From: Yersinia artesiana
GTDB lineage: Bacteria; Pseudomonadota; Gammaproteobacteria; Enterobacterales; Enterobacteriaceae
Assembly (NCBI RefSeq): GCF_902726545.1
Contig: NZ_CACVAD010000022.1
Location: forward strand, 19,189 to 83,188
Length of the DNA stretch: 64,000 bases
Direction: 5' to 3'
In this document: in pieces, positions 22,171 to 33,267 of the stretch
Numbering within the stretch: position 1 is the stretch's first letter
Layout of the letters: every line of letters starts with the position of its first letter
The notes under the pieces: generated by a model
The model's input: only the letters and a program-made list of their open reading frames with translations
The model's database searches: none
What the model was told of the DNA's origin: nothing
Program-made: the position numbers and the translations under genes

Positions 22171-22815
22171 GTGAGTCAATCTCTGTTGGACCTTTCAGGT
22201 TACATCAAGTTTTTTGTTGGCTTATTTGCGCTGGTGAATCCGGTGGGTATTTTGCCGGTATTTATCAGTATGACCAGCTATCAGGCAGCGGCAGGGCGGG
22301 ATAAAACTAACCTGACAGCCAACCTGTCAGTGGCGATTATTTTATGGATTTCTCTGTTCCTTGGCGATGCCATCCTGAAAATATTTGGTATTTCTATTGA
22401 TTCATTCCGTATTGCTGGTGGGATCTTGGTGGTGAGTATTGCCATGTCAATGATCAGCGGCAAGCTTGGTGAAGATAAGCAGAACAAGCAGGAAAAAACA
22501 GAAACTGCGGTGCGCGAAAGTATTGGCGTCGTCCCATTGGCATTGCCCTTGATGGCCGGGCCGGGTGCGATTAGTTCAACTATCGTTTGGAGTTCTCGCT
22601 ATCACAGTTGGCAGAACTTGCTGGGGTTAACTGTCGCGATTGCGCTTTTTGCATTCTGTTGTTGGTTATTGTTCCGGGCTGCACCGCTATTGGTGCGATT
22701 ACTCGGTCAAACCGGTATTAACGTTATTACACGTATTATGGGTTTGTTGCTGATGGCATTGGGTATCGAATTCATAGTGACTGGTATCAAAGCTATTTTC
22801 CCTGGTTTGCTTTAA
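22171..22815 (+). CDS. ychE: MarC-family inner-membrane protein YchE
   Basis: This is a 214-residue integral membrane protein of the MarC/UPF0056 family, function unknown. About six hydrophobic helices are visible, with the family segment FFVGLFALVNPVGILPVF near the N-terminus and VITRIMGLLLMALGIEFIV near the C-terminus. The start is GTG after a GGAG ribosome-binding site. E. coli ychE has the same position between adhE and oppA. Confidence 0.93.
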   Translation: MSQSLLDLSGYIKFFVGLFALVNPVGILPVFISMTSYQAAAGRDKTNLTANLSVAIILWISLFLGDAILKIFGISIDSFRIAGGILVVSIAMSMISGKLGEDKQNKQEKTETAVRESIGVVPLALPLMAGPGAISSTIVWSSRYHSWQNLLGLTVAIALFAFCCWLLFRAAPLLVRLLGQTGINVITRIMGLLLMALGIEFIVTGIKAIFPGLL

Positions 22816-22860
22816 CCTGCATTAGACTATTAATCAATAGCTCCCCGTTCATCACAGTTG

Positions 22861-22893
22861 AGAGGCCACCAGTCTATTACCGGTGGTCTTTTT
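22861..22893 (+). terminator. ychE terminator
   Basis: GGCCACC and GGTGGTC form a 7-bp stem around an 11-base loop followed by TTTTTC, 46 bases after the ychE stop. Confidence 0.75.
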
Positions 22894-23552
22894 CTTGCCA
22901 TTAGCATGATATTCAAGTCATCAAGCGTTATTTTGGTGCAAATAATGAATGAACTTTAATCTATTGCACTCAAATGCTGCATTAATAGTTGCTCTGCACA
23001 AATAATTTGGCTTAAGGCCTATTTGTTCGCCTTTAATAAATAGCTGATTAACCTTCCGATTAAATTAAATACGCTATTTGTTGTTAAAATGCTCACATCA
23101 TTCTGTGGGGCTTGTGCTGAATTTATCTAGATGTTATTAGTGATTACATTGCAATGAACAGGTGTTTATTCTGGTAACAGTAAAAATGTTAACTTTATGT
23201 TTCTTATTGCTGTTATTGAACATATTTTTTGATGTGAAGTTAAAAACGTTATTATATATAACCAATAAATTCAAAGCATTACATCTTGACTTGAATGCTA
23301 ATACAGTGAGTTACTATCGTTATCACCTCATTAAAAAAGAGAATTGCTTAACATTTCTGTAAAAATTATTGGCGTCAGTTTTCGGCTTCTGTTAGTTTCC
23401 GGACACCTCTGCAACGAGAGATTTCTTGTTTTTTCAATGAAACTGACGCGTAATTTTTATTTTTGGAATAGTTATTGCTAGTCGTTGTTGGCGGCAGATT
23501 GACGCAAAACCTTGAGAAAAACATCACAAGTCTCATAAAAGGGCGGTTAGAA
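22894..23552 (+). promoter_or_regulatory. Upstream region of the opp operon
   Basis: This is about 660 bases of AT-rich DNA before the first oppA. It should contain the opp promoter and a long leader; opp mRNAs in related bacteria are controlled by small RNAs such as GcvB. I could not identify the GcvB-type pairing site with confidence. A hydrophobic frame at 23162-23362 has no ribosome-binding site and is not called. Confidence 0.4.
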
Positions 23553-25190
23553 ATGCAAATAAAGTTAAAACAGCGACCACTGGCAATAATTGGCACTATC
23601 TTGGGTTTGTCTTTTTCGGCTGGAACAATGGCAGCAGCGATTCCTCCGGGCGTAGAATTAGCGCTAGATCAGAGTATTACTATTAATAATGGTTCCGAAG
23701 TTGCCTCTTTAGACCCACATAAGGTCGAGGGCAATCCTGAAACCAATATTATTATGAATCTGCTGGAAGGGCTGGTGAGTAATGATGCTAATGGTCATAT
23801 CATCCCAGCCGTTGCAAGTCACTGGGATAATGACGGCTATAAAGTCTGGACTTTCCATCTGCGTGATGACGCAGTGTGGAGTGATGGTACACCCGTTACG
23901 GCGCAGGATTTTGTTTATAGCTGGCAGCGTTTGGCCAATCCTAAAATAGGTTCTCCCTACGCCAGTTATTTGCAGTATGCGCAAATTGAGAATGTTGACG
24001 CGGTACTAAAAGGTGTCAAAAAGCCGGATGAGCTAGGGGTAAAAGCATTAGATGCCAAAACCTTACAAGTTACGCTGACCGAACCTGTCCCTTACTTTAT
24101 TAGCATGTTATCACATACCTCAATGAAGCCGGTGAAGCGTGATATCGTTGAAAAATATGGTGATAAATGGACGCTGCCACAAAACTTTGTCGGTAATGGC
24201 GCTTATAAATTAAAAGACTGGGTGGTTAATGAGCGTATTGTGCTCGAACGCAGTCCGACTTATTGGAATAATAAAGAAACAGTCATCAATAAAGCGACTT
24301 TCTTGCCGATCAGTTCTGAAGTGAGTGATATTAATCGCTATCGTAGTGGTGAAATTGATATTACTAACAGCGCCATTCCTCCTAATCTGTTTGCCAAAAT
24401 GAAAAAAGACCTGCCAGCACAGGTTCATGTCAGCCCATATCTTTGCACTTTTTATTACGAAATTAATAATGAAAAAGCGCCGTTCACTGATGCAAGAGTC
24501 AGGACAGCGATTAAGTTAACGCTCGATCGCGACATTATCGCCACCAAAATTATGGGGCAAGGGCAGATACCTGCTTATGGCTTTACCCCAACATTTACCG
24601 AGGGCGCAAATTTTGTTTTACCTGAATGGGCTAGTTGGCCACAGGAAAAACGGAATGCCGAGGCGAAGAAATTACTTGCTGAAGCCGGTTTTAATGCTGA
24701 AAACCCATTAAAGTTTAATTTGCTCTACAACACCTCAGATCAAAATAAACAACAAGCTATTGCGGCGGCATCCATGTGGCAAAAAAATCTCGGTGCTACT
24801 GTTACCTTGCAGAATCAGGAATGGAAAACATCATTAGAAAGTCGCCATCAGGGCCAGTTTGATGTTGCCAGAGCAACCTGGTGTGGCGATTACAACGAAC
24901 CAACAGCATTCCTCAATATGTTGCTATCAGATAGCAGCAATAATACCTTCTTCTATAAAAACCCAGAGTTTGATGCGTTATTAGCCAAAACGTTGGCAGC
25001 ACCTGATGTCAAAGCACGTACCGCTTTGTACCAACAAGCAGAGAATTTATTGGACAAAGATTCAGCGATGGTGCCGGTATATTACCGTGTCAGTGTGCGG
25101 CTTATTAGGCCTACCGTGGGTGGATATAGCGGTAAAGATCCACAAGATTTGATTGATTTAAAAAATCTTTATATTCGTCAGTTACAGTAG
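23553..25190 (+). CDS. oppA: Periplasmic oligopeptide-binding protein, first tandem copy
   Basis: This is a 545-residue solute-binding protein of the OppA/DppA family (SBP_bac_5), which captures peptides for the OppBCDF importer. The start MQIKLKQRPLAIIG opens a Sec signal peptide, probably cleaved after MAAA. Family signatures include SLDPHKVEGNPE, the WTFHLRDDAVWSDGTPVTAQ segment and ARATWCGDYNEP. It is clearly paralogous to the next gene along its whole length. Its leader and several loops diverge from E. coli OppA, so a different peptide preference, possibly MppA-like, is possible. The ribosome-binding site is weak. Confidence 0.9.
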   Translation: MQIKLKQRPLAIIGTILGLSFSAGTMAAAIPPGVELALDQSITINNGSEVASLDPHKVEGNPETNIIMNLLEGLVSNDANGHIIPAVASHWDNDGYKVWTFHLRDDAVWSDGTPVTAQDFVYSWQRLANPKIGSPYASYLQYAQIENVDAVLKGVKKPDELGVKALDAKTLQVTLTEPVPYFISMLSHTSMKPVKRDIVEKYGDKWTLPQNFVGNGAYKLKDWVVNERIVLERSPTYWNNKETVINKATFLPISSEVSDINRYRSGEIDITNSAIPPNLFAKMKKDLPAQVHVSPYLCTFYYEINNEKAPFTDARVRTAIKLTLDRDIIATKIMGQGQIPAYGFTPTFTEGANFVLPEWASWPQEKRNAEAKKLLAEAGFNAENPLKFNLLYNTSDQNKQQAIAAASMWQKNLGATVTLQNQEWKTSLESRHQGQFDVARATWCGDYNEPTAFLNMLLSDSSNNTFFYKNPEFDALLAKTLAAPDVKARTALYQQAENLLDKDSAMVPVYYRVSVRLIRPTVGGYSGKDPQDLIDLKNLYIRQLQ

Positions 25191-25417
25191 TGAAAAAGTG
25201 GTTAGCAGTAAGAAGTCGTGTCATAAAGTATTTAGGAAAACAAACAGGGTAGTAGGGATGTATAACACAGTACGAATTTTCGTCTGATGTTAATACATAT
25301 AGGGTATTACATGGCCGGATTCGTTCCCCGTGCGATGTAATTGACAAATACCTTTTAAAGGTGAAGCTCGCCTGACGATAGGGCGATGCAATAATAAAAA
25401 CTGGAGTAGATATAAGC
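25191..25417 (+). promoter_or_regulatory. oppA1-oppA2 intergenic region
   Basis: The 227-base gap between the tandem oppA genes is long enough for a separate promoter for the second copy. No clear terminator follows the first copy. A GGAG ribosome-binding site lies just before the second start. Confidence 0.4.
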
Positions 25418-27055
25418 ATGACCAACATCACGAAAAAAAGTCTCCTGGCCGCAGGCATTGTGGCTGCCTTGGGAATGACGGTTGTAGGCAATACTTTTGC
25501 AGCCAATGTACCCGCAGGCGTACAACTGGCGGAGAAGCAAGTTTTAGTTCGCAATAATGGTTCCGAGCCTCAGTCATTAGACCCACATAAAATCGAAGGT
25601 GTACCTGAATCAAATATCTCTCGTGATCTGTTAGAAGGGTTGGTTATTAATGATCCTAACGGCAAGATCCTGCCCGGTGCAGCGGAAAGCTGGGACAATA
25701 AAGACTTTAAAGTATGGACTTTCCATATTCGTAAAGATGCTAAATGGTCAAATGGTGACCCTGTAACGGCACAAGATTTTGTTTATAGCTGGCAGCGTCT
25801 GGCTGATCCTAAAACTGTTTCTCCTTATGCAAGCTATGTGCAATATGCGCATATCGCTAATATCGACGATATTATCACCGGTAAAAAATCACCTGATACC
25901 TTGGGTGTAAAAGCTCTGGATGACCATACTTTAGAAGTGACGTTGAGTGAGCCGGTTCCTTATTTGGAAAAATTGTTAGCTCATCCTTCTATGTCTCCAG
26001 TGAACAAAACAGTTATTGAGAAGTTTGGCGACAAGTGGACGCAACCACAAAACTTTGTCGGTAACGGCGCTTATAAGTTGAAAGATTGGGTCGTTAACGA
26101 ACGTATCGTATTAGAGCGCAGCCCAACCTATTGGGATAATGCGAAGACCGTTATTAATCAAGTTACATACCTGCCAATCTCTTCTGAAGTGACTGATGTT
26201 AACCGCTATCGCAGCGGTGAAATCGACATGACCTATAACAACATGCCGATCGAATTATTCCAGAAACTGAAAAAAGAGATCCCACAAGAAGTGCATGTTG
26301 ACCCCTATCTGTGCACCTATTACTACGAAATCAACAACCAAAAAGCGCCATTCACTGATGCCCGTGTCCGTGAAGCCCTGAAACTGGGTATGGATCGCGA
26401 CATCATTGTTAACAAAGTGAAAAACCAGGGTGATTTACCGGCTTATGGTTTCACTCCGCCATACACCAGTGGTGCCGAGTTGACACCGCCAGAATGGTTC
26501 AGTTGGACACAAGAAAAACGTAATGAAGTGGCTAAAAAGTTGCTGGCTGAAGCCGGTTACACTAAAGATAAACCACTAACATTCAACCTGTTATACAACA
26601 CCTCTGACCTGCATAAGAAACTGGCCATCGCGGCGGCATCTATCTGGAAGAAAAACCTGGGTGTTGACGTTAAGCTGGAAAACCAAGAGTGGAAAACCTT
26701 CCTGGATACCCGCCATCAAGGGACTTTCGATGTCGCTCGTGCCGGCTGGTGTGCTGACTATAACGAACCTTCTTCATTCCTGAACATGATGCTATCTGAT
26801 AGCAGCAACAACACCGTGCATTATAAGAGCCCGGCGTTTGATAAGCTGATTGGCGATACGCTGAAAGTTCAAACCGAGAAAGAGCGCGCTGGCTTGTACC
26901 AACAAGCTGAAGTCCTGTTGGATAAAGACTCTGCAATTGTACCGTTGTTCTATTACGTGAATGCCCGTTTAGTGAAACCTTATGTCGGTGGTTATACCGG
27001 TAAAGATCCACTGGATAATATGCACGTTAAAGATCTTTATATTATCAAGCACTAA
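25418..27055 (+). CDS. oppA: Periplasmic oligopeptide-binding protein, second tandem copy
   Basis: This is the 545-residue peptide-binding protein of the Opp importer. It is the closer of the two to E. coli OppA: it starts MTNITKKSLLAAGIVAALGM, has a signal peptide cleaved after FAA, and shares VQLAEKQVLVRNNGSEPQ and the YTGKDPLDNMHVKDLYI ending. The conserved ARAGWCADYNEPSSFLNMML segment is present. Good ribosome-binding site (CTGGAGTAG). It is followed by a hairpin that would let oppA2 mRNA outnumber oppBCDF mRNA. Confidence 0.97.
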   Translation: MTNITKKSLLAAGIVAALGMTVVGNTFAANVPAGVQLAEKQVLVRNNGSEPQSLDPHKIEGVPESNISRDLLEGLVINDPNGKILPGAAESWDNKDFKVWTFHIRKDAKWSNGDPVTAQDFVYSWQRLADPKTVSPYASYVQYAHIANIDDIITGKKSPDTLGVKALDDHTLEVTLSEPVPYLEKLLAHPSMSPVNKTVIEKFGDKWTQPQNFVGNGAYKLKDWVVNERIVLERSPTYWDNAKTVINQVTYLPISSEVTDVNRYRSGEIDMTYNNMPIELFQKLKKEIPQEVHVDPYLCTYYYEINNQKAPFTDARVREALKLGMDRDIIVNKVKNQGDLPAYGFTPPYTSGAELTPPEWFSWTQEKRNEVAKKLLAEAGYTKDKPLTFNLLYNTSDLHKKLAIAAASIWKKNLGVDVKLENQEWKTFLDTRHQGTFDVARAGWCADYNEPSSFLNMMLSDSSNNTVHYKSPAFDKLIGDTLKVQTEKERAGLYQQAEVLLDKDSAIVPLFYYVNARLVKPYVGGYTGKDPLDNMHVKDLYIIKH

Positions 27056-27060
27056 TATCT

Positions 27061-27093
27061 TAAGGGCAGCCGCTTAATTTGCGTGCTGCCCTT
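27061..27093 (+). terminator. Attenuating hairpin between oppA2 and oppB
   Basis: AAGGGCAGC and GCTGCCCTT form a perfect 9-bp stem around a 13-base loop, six bases after the oppA2 stop. The following TATTGCTT is a weak U-tract, so partial read-through and 3'-end protection of oppA mRNA are likely. Confidence 0.7.
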
Positions 27094-27130
27094 ATTGCTT
27101 GATAATTCAAAAAGGCTAAAGGTACAGGCA

Positions 27131-28051
27131 ATGTTAAAATTTATTCTACGCCGCTGTCTGGAAGCAATTCCGACACTTTTTATTTTGATCACCATCTCAT
27201 TCTTCATGATGCGTCTCGCCCCAGGCAGCCCATTCACTGGCGAACGTAATCTTCCACCCGAAGTGATGGCGAATATTGAGGCAAAATATCACCTCAATGA
27301 TCCAGTTTATAAACAGTATTTCAATTACTTGGGTCAACTGGCACAAGGTGATCTTGGGCCTTCATTCAAATACAAAGACTACACGGTCAATGAGTTGGTC
27401 TCAGCGTCGTTTCCAGTTTCAGCAAAACTGGGGCTTGCGGCATTCCTACTGGCGGTAATTTTAGGCGTCAGTGCCGGAGTTATTGCTGCGCTGAACCAAA
27501 ATACCAAGTGGGATTATACCGTCATGGGGTTTGCCATGACCGGGGTGGTTATTCCGAGCTTTGTTGTGGCACCCTTATTAGTGCTGGTTTTCGCCATTAT
27601 ATTAAAATGGCTGCCGGGTGGTGGTTGGAATGGTGGTGCACCGAAATTTATTATTTTGCCGATGGTGGCGCTGTCATTGGCTTATATCGCCAGTATTGCG
27701 CGTATTACCCGTGGCTCCATGATTGAAGTGCTGCATTCCAACTTTATTCGTACTGCGCGGGCCAAGGGTTTGCCACTGCGAACGATTGTATTACGTCACG
27801 CATTAAAGCCTGCGTTGTTACCTGTTTTATCCTATATGGGGCCAGCATTTGTTGGCATTATCACCGGCTCAATGGTTATTGAAACCATCTTTGGTTTGCC
27901 GGGTATTGGACAGCTGTTTGTCAACGGAGCGTTAAATCGCGATTACTCATTGGTCCTGAGTCTGACCATTTTGGTAGGCGCATTAACCATTTTATTCAAT
28001 GCGATTGTTGACGTGTTATATGCCGTTATCGATCCGAAAATCCGTTACTAG
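27131..28051 (+). CDS. oppB: Oligopeptide ABC transporter permease OppB
   Basis: OppB is one of two inner-membrane permeases of the peptide importer. It has 306 residues starting MLKFILRRCLEAIPTLFILI, the same N-terminus and length as E. coli OppB; a further ATG 16 codons upstream overlaps the intergenic hairpin and is rejected. It has six transmembrane helices and the EAA-type loop RTARAKGLPLRTIVLRHALK, which couples to the ATPases. Confidence 0.97.
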   Translation: MLKFILRRCLEAIPTLFILITISFFMMRLAPGSPFTGERNLPPEVMANIEAKYHLNDPVYKQYFNYLGQLAQGDLGPSFKYKDYTVNELVSASFPVSAKLGLAAFLLAVILGVSAGVIAALNQNTKWDYTVMGFAMTGVVIPSFVVAPLLVLVFAIILKWLPGGGWNGGAPKFIILPMVALSLAYIASIARITRGSMIEVLHSNFIRTARAKGLPLRTIVLRHALKPALLPVLSYMGPAFVGIITGSMVIETIFGLPGIGQLFVNGALNRDYSLVLSLTILVGALTILFNAIVDVLYAVIDPKIRY

Positions 28052-28069
28052 CACTGGAGCACGCCAATT

Positions 28070-28975
28070 ATGTTGAGCAAGAAAAATAGCGAAGCTCTGG
28101 AAGTTTTCAGTGAAAAACTGGAAGTTGAAGGGCGTAGCCTTTGGCAGGATGCCCGCCGCCGCTTTGTTCATAACCGCGCGGCGATCACCAGTTTGGTGAT
28201 CCTGATGTTAATTACTTTATTTGTTATTTTTGCCCCGATGTTGGCGCAGTTTTCCTATGCCGATACTGACTGGGGCATGATGTCAGCAGCACCCGATATT
28301 GAATCCGGACACTACTTTGGTACTGATTCATCTGGCCGTGACTTATTGGTGCGCGTGGCAATTGGTGGCCGCATCTCATTGATGGTCGGTGTTGCCGCAG
28401 CCTTGGTCGCTGTGGTGGTTGGCACCTTATATGGGTCGTTATCAGGCTATCTGGGTGGGAAAATTGACTCACTAATGATGCGTTTGTTGGAAATCCTTAA
28501 CTCATTCCCCTTCATGTTCTTCGTCATTTTGCTGGTGACTTTCTTTGGTCAGAATATTTTACTGATATTTGTCGCAATCGGTATGGTGTCCTGGCTGGAT
28601 ATGGCGCGTATTGTGCGTGGGCAGACATTAAGTCTGAAACGCAAAGAGTTCATCGAAGCTGCGTTGGTGGGCGGTGTTTCCACGCGTAATATTGTGTTGC
28701 GCCATATCGTACCAAACGTATTGGGCGTGGTGGTGGTATACGCCTCGTTGCTGGTTCCTAGCATGATTTTGTTTGAATCATTCCTGAGCTTCTTAGGGTT
28801 AGGGACGCAAGAGCCGCTGAGCAGTTGGGGCGCATTACTCAGTGATGGTGCCAACTCGATGGAAGTTTCTCCCTGGTTATTGATGTTTCCTGCCGGTTTC
28901 TTGGTGGTCACACTGTTTTGTTTCAACTTTATCGGCGATGGCTTACGTGATGCCCTCGACCCGAAAGATCGCTGA
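28070..28975 (+). CDS. oppC: Oligopeptide ABC transporter permease OppC
   Basis: OppC is the second permease of the importer, 301 residues. It has an N-terminal cytosolic segment, a first helix at about residues 40-60, then five more helices, and the coupling loop [25 protein letters not shown] ribosome-binding site lies in the 18-base gap after oppB, consistent with a single transcript. Confidence 0.97.
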   Translation: MLSKKNSEALEVFSEKLEVEGRSLWQDARRRFVHNRAAITSLVILMLITLFVIFAPMLAQFSYADTDWGMMSAAPDIESGHYFGTDSSGRDLLVRVAIGGRISLMVGVAAALVAVVVGTLYGSLSGYLGGKIDSLMMRLLEILNSFPFMFFVILLVTFFGQNILLIFVAIGMVSWLDMARIVRGQTLSLKRKEFIEAALVGGVSTRNIVLRHIVPNVLGVVVVYASLLVPSMILFESFLSFLGLGTQEPLSSWGALLSDGANSMEVSPWLLMFPAGFLVVTLFCFNFIGDGLRDALDPKDR

Positions 28976-28986
28976 GGAGTAGCACT

Positions 28987-29988
28987 ATGACGACTATTGA
29001 TAATCAGTCTGCTGTTCAGCAAAACGTTCTGTTGGATGTCAAAGACTTGACCGTCACATTCGGCACACCCGACGGTGATGTGACTGCGGTAAACGCGCTT
29101 AATTTTGACCTACGCGCCGGTGAAACGCTGGGTATTGTGGGCGAGTCAGGTTCAGGTAAATCCCAAACAGCATTTGCATTGATGGGGCTGCTGGCCAGTA
29201 ATGGTCGGATCGGGGGTTCGGCGAAGTTTAATGGCCGTGAGATCCTGAATTTACCCGAAAAGCAGTTGAACCGCTTACGGGCAGAAGAGATCTCGATGAT
29301 CTTTCAGGACCCAATGACCTCCCTGAATCCTTATATGCGCGTGGGTGAGCAGCTTATGGAAGTGCTGCAATTGCATAAAAAGATGAGTAAGAGCGAGGCG
29401 TTTGAAGAGTCAATTCGCATGCTTGATGCGGTAAAAATGCCTGAAGCGCGGAAGCGTATGCGTATGTATCCGCATGAATTTTCAGGAGGAATGCGTCAGC
29501 GCGTGATGATAGCGATGGCGTTGCTGTGCCGTCCTAAGTTGTTGATTGCGGATGAACCGACAACAGCACTGGATGTGACGGTTCAGGCTCAAATCATGAC
29601 GTTGCTGAATGAACTTAAGAATGAGTTCAATACGGCGATCATTATGATTACCCATGACCTTGGGGTGGTCGCCGGTATTTGTAATAAAGTTCTGGTGATG
29701 TATGCGGGTCGAACGATGGAATATGGTCAGGCGCGGGATGTGTTTTATCACCCAAGTCACCCTTATTCTATTGGTCTACTAAATGCAGTTCCTCGTCTTG
29801 ATGCTGAAGGCGAATCTCTCATGACTATTCCGGGTAATCCACCCAATTTACTGCGCTTGCCGAAAGGGTGCCCATTCCAGCCTCGTTGCCAGTATGCAAT
29901 GGAGAGCTGTAGCACCGCTCCAGCATTAGAGCATTTTGGTGATGGCCGTTTACGTGCCTGCTACAAGCCAGTAGGGGAATTAGTATGA
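28987..29988 (+). CDS. oppD: Oligopeptide ABC transporter ATPase OppD
   Basis: OppD is one of the paired ATPases driving peptide import, 333 residues. Walker [10 protein letters not shown], the signature FSGGMRQR, Walker [13 protein letters not shown] and the H-loop ITHDLG are intact. The C-terminal oligopeptide-transporter extension with cysteines ([15 protein letters not shown]), thought to hold an iron-sulfur cluster in this family, is present. It starts 11 bases after oppC and overlaps oppF by 4 bases. Confidence 0.98.
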   Translation: MTTIDNQSAVQQNVLLDVKDLTVTFGTPDGDVTAVNALNFDLRAGETLGIVGESGSGKSQTAFALMGLLASNGRIGGSAKFNGREILNLPEKQLNRLRAEEISMIFQDPMTSLNPYMRVGEQLMEVLQLHKKMSKSEAFEESIRMLDAVKMPEARKRMRMYPHEFSGGMRQRVMIAMALLCRPKLLIADEPTTALDVTVQAQIMTLLNELKNEFNTAIIMITHDLGVVAGICNKVLVMYAGRTMEYGQARDVFYHPSHPYSIGLLNAVPRLDAEGESLMTIPGNPPNLLRLPKGCPFQPRCQYAMESCSTAPALEHFGDGRLRACYKPVGELV

Positions 29989-30986
29989 ATGCCATGACAG
30001 ATAAAAAAGTATTGTTAGAAGTGGCTGATCTGAAAGTCCATTTTGATATTCAGGATGGCAAACAGTGGTTTTGGCAGCCGTCAAAAACCCTCAAAGCTGT
30101 CGATGGCGTTACCTTACGTTTGTACGAAGGTGAAACCTTAGGCGTAGTGGGTGAGTCTGGTTGCGGTAAATCAACGTTTGCCCGCGCTATTATTGGTTTG
30201 GTGAAAGCGACTGGCGGCAGTGTGGCATGGTTAGGTAAAGATTTACTTAACATGAGTGATGCGCAGTGGCGTGAGACGCGCAGCGATATTCAGATGATAT
30301 TCCAGGACCCACTGGCATCATTAAATCCGCGAATGACTATCGGTGAAATCATTGCTGAACCACTGCGGACTTATCATCCCAAAATGCCGCGTCAGGAAGT
30401 TAAAGATAAAGTCAAAGCCATGATGCTGAAGGTGGGTTTACTGCCTAACTTAATCAACCGCTATCCTCATGAATTTTCAGGTGGTCAGTGCCAGCGTATT
30501 GGTATTGCTCGCGCGTTGATCCTTGAGCCGAAACTGGTTATTTGCGATGAGCCGGTATCAGCACTGGATGTATCAATTCAGGCGCAAGTGGTAAACCTGT
30601 TACAGCAATTGCAGCGTGAAATGGGGCTGTCACTGATTTTTATCGCGCATGATCTGGCGGTGGTAAAACATATTTCTGACCGGGTATTAGTGATGTATCT
30701 GGGGCATGCGGTAGAGCTTGGTACTTATGATGAAGTTTACCATAATCCTCAGCATCCCTACACCAAAGCATTGATGTCGGCCGTTCCTATCCCTGACCCA
30801 GATAAAGAAAGAGCGAAAGTGATTCAGTTGCTTGAGGGGGAGTTACCGTCACCGATTAATCCGCCATCGGGCTGCGTTTTTCGTACTCGCTGCCCCATCG
30901 CCGGGCCGGAATGTGCCAAAACCCGCCCATTATTGGAGGGCAGCTTCCGCCACGCGGTTTCTTGTCTGAAAGTAGACCCGCTATAA
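29985..30986 (+). CDS. oppF: Oligopeptide ABC transporter ATPase OppF
   Basis: OppF is the partner ATPase of OppD, 333 residues. Walker [10 protein letters not shown], signature [15 protein letters not shown], Walker [13 protein letters not shown] and H-loop IAHDLA are intact, and the Cys-containing tail [15 protein letters not shown] follows. The ATGA overlap with oppD implies translational coupling. The operon ends at a strong terminator. Confidence 0.98.
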   Translation: MNAMTDKKVLLEVADLKVHFDIQDGKQWFWQPSKTLKAVDGVTLRLYEGETLGVVGESGCGKSTFARAIIGLVKATGGSVAWLGKDLLNMSDAQWRETRSDIQMIFQDPLASLNPRMTIGEIIAEPLRTYHPKMPRQEVKDKVKAMMLKVGLLPNLINRYPHEFSGGQCQRIGIARALILEPKLVICDEPVSALDVSIQAQVVNLLQQLQREMGLSLIFIAHDLAVVKHISDRVLVMYLGHAVELGTYDEVYHNPQHPYTKALMSAVPIPDPDKERAKVIQLLEGELPSPINPPSGCVFRTRCPIAGPECAKTRPLLEGSFRHAVSCLKVDPL

Positions 30987-31004
30987 TATTGATCGCCTGA
31001 TAGC

Positions 31005-31042
31005 AAAAATCCCCGCCAAAATAGAGAAGCGGGGATTTTTTT
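31005..31042 (+). terminator. opp operon terminator
   Basis: AAATCCCCGC and GCGGGGATTT make a 10-bp stem around a 12-base loop, followed by TTTTAG. It lies 20 bases past oppF. Confidence 0.9.
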
Positions 31043-31077
31043 AGTTTAATAAACATCAGGTCTGAGCAGTGAGCGGG

Positions 31078-31401
31078 TTACTCTTTCCACAAGATATGAC
31101 AAAGTTTATGGTCTTTTTCACGGCACAGTAGAACACGAGCAAACACATCGTTTATCTCTTCACCATCATTATCCGCCAGGCCAATGACAACTTCGGCGAA
31201 AAAGTCCGGATTTACATCAAAATCGACATGTTCCTGCCAATCTTCGGCGGGATCAAATAACTCAGCACCGCCGCGCTCTTCAAACTGAAGATTAAACAGT
31301 AAAATATCTGCTGGATCGAGGTTATCACCTGCCAGTTCCAGAAAAATATCGTAAGCCTGTTCCAGTGTTTCATCTTCAGTCAGGCGGTTATTAAGATCCA
31401 T
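31078..31401 (-). CDS. yciU: YciU family protein (HI1450-like)
   Basis: This is a 107-residue acidic cytosolic protein of the HI1450/YciU family. The family has been proposed as a double-stranded DNA mimic, but its function is not established. The start chosen is [15 protein letters not shown], matching the E. coli N-terminus and having a GGGA ribosome-binding site; an ATG seven codons upstream lacks one. The [20 protein letters not shown] segment is highly conserved. Confidence 0.93.
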   Translation of the reverse strand: MDLNNRLTEDETLEQAYDIFLELAGDNLDPADILLFNLQFEERGGAELFDPAEDWQEHVDFDVNPDFFAEVVIGLADNDGEEINDVFARVLLCREKDHKLCHILWKE

Positions 31402-31535
31402 TTGCAGATTCCCATTTGTCATTTACAGATTGCGCTCATTAAAACACTCTCTATGCTGCTTTTACAATTATTATGCTATTGAAAGCGAATAACTCAGAGA
31501 ATCTACAATGAGGTAATGGTTAGCTTTCCTACTGA

Positions 31536-32996
31536 TCACAGGAATGGGCTGAAAAAGTAGAATAATCTTTCAGTTACGCGATGCCAAAGTGGACGCTTAT
31601 TCCACTGTTCGCCGTCTAATAATACCGAGCGAGCAATATAATCATCCTGAACTTGTGCCAAATCTGCGCCAAAACCATCATCATCAATCACCAGCGTGAT
31701 TTCAAAATTCAACCATAAGCTGCGCATATCCAGGTTCACGGTGCCCACTAAACTTAACTGACCATCGACCAGAACACTCTTACTGTGCAATAAACCGCCT
31801 TCAAACTGGTAAATTTTAACCCCTGCATCGAGTAATTCAGAGAAGAAGGCACGGCTGGCCCAACGCACCATCATTGAGTCGTTATCGCGCGGAACAATAA
31901 TACTGACATCAACACCGCGTTGCGCGGCGGTACAGATGGCATGCAGCAAATCATCACTTGGCACGAGGTACGGCGTAGTCATGATCAATTGTTTGCGTGC
32001 GGCATATACGGCGGTTAATAACGCCTGGTGGATCATCTCTTCCGGGAAGCCCGGCCCAGAGGCAATCACCTGAATAGTATGGCCGCTCTCTTCTTCGAAC
32101 GGCATGATATGGGTATCTGGTGGTGGCGGCAGAATACGTTTACCGGTCTCAATCTCCCAGTCACAGGCATAGACGATACCAATGGTTGTCGCCACCGGGC
32201 CTTCCATTCGCGCCATCATATCAATCCATTGTCCAACTCCGGCGTCTTGCTTGAAGAAGCGTGGATCGACCATATTCATGCTGCCGGTGTAGGCAACATA
32301 GTTATCAATCAATACGACCTTACGATGCTGGCGTAAATCCATCCGGCGCAAAAATACCCGGAAGACATTCACTTTAAGTGCTTCAACAACTTCAATTCCG
32401 GCGTTGCGCATCATGGCAGGATAGGGGGTGCGGAAGAATTGTTGGCTACCGGCCGAGTCCAGCATCAGCCGGCAATGGACACCGCGTCGCGCCGCAGCCA
32501 TAAGAGATTCAGCGACCTGATCAACCAAGCCGCCCGGCTGCCAGATATAAAACACCATTTCTATATTATGGCGCGCTAACTCGATATCACGGACTAAGGC
32601 TTTTAGTGTGTCATCAGTGGTGGTTAGTAACTGTAATTGATTGCCTTTAACGCCGCTGATGCCCTGGCGACGTTCGCACAGTTGGAATAATGGCGTTGCC
32701 ACTTCGCTGTTGGAGCTGGCAAAAATATGTTGGCAATCTTTCAGTTCACTGAGCCAGCGCGCGGTAGACGGCCACATGGCTTTTGCGCGCTCCGCCCGCC
32801 GTTTACCGAGATGAAGCTCGCCGAATGAAAGATAAGCAATTATTCCCACCAACGGCAGAATGTAGATAACAAGCAGCCATGCCATGGCCGAAGGAACGGC
32901 TCTGCGTTTCATGAGAATACGCAACGTGACCCCGGCAATAAGCAACCAATAGCCAAAAACTGAGAGCCAACTGATTACGGTATAAAATGTTGTCAT
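31536..32996 (-). CDS. clsA: Cardiolipin synthase A
   Basis: ClsA condenses two phosphatidylglycerols to cardiolipin in the inner membrane. It is 486 residues, as in E. coli, starting [20 protein letters not shown]; an upstream GTG start seven codons earlier is possible but not conserved. Two N-terminal transmembrane helices (about 4-27 and 38-58) precede two phospholipase-D HKD motifs: [19 protein letters not shown] and [19 protein letters not shown]. Neighbours yciU and yciY are as in E. coli. Confidence 0.97.
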
Positions 32997-33267
32997 AAGG
33001 GCGGAAATCCTGTTCACAAACGGTCACTAAAGAGTGTACGCACAGTATGGCAAAGGCGAAACCTTTAATCGGATATATTACTGGATAAAGTCTTTTAAGC
33101 TAAAGGACTTGCAAGGAGACCTTAACTATATAGTTGGCATTTTTTGTTTTGACCACATCGCAGCGATACGATTTAAGGTTAAACAGACTTTTTTGTCCGA
33201 CGATGACTTGGCGCAACAGATGAAAAGTTTATAATAGTCCGGTTCTCAGCTTTGGAAGAATAGCTTC

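Noticed and set aside
23162..23362. 66-residue hydrophobic frame upstream of oppA
   Set aside because: No ribosome-binding site and composition simply reflects AT-rich leader DNA.
33034..33234. 66-residue frame between cls and yciY
   Set aside because: No ribosome-binding site or recognisable family; the region more plausibly holds the divergent cls and yciY promoters.
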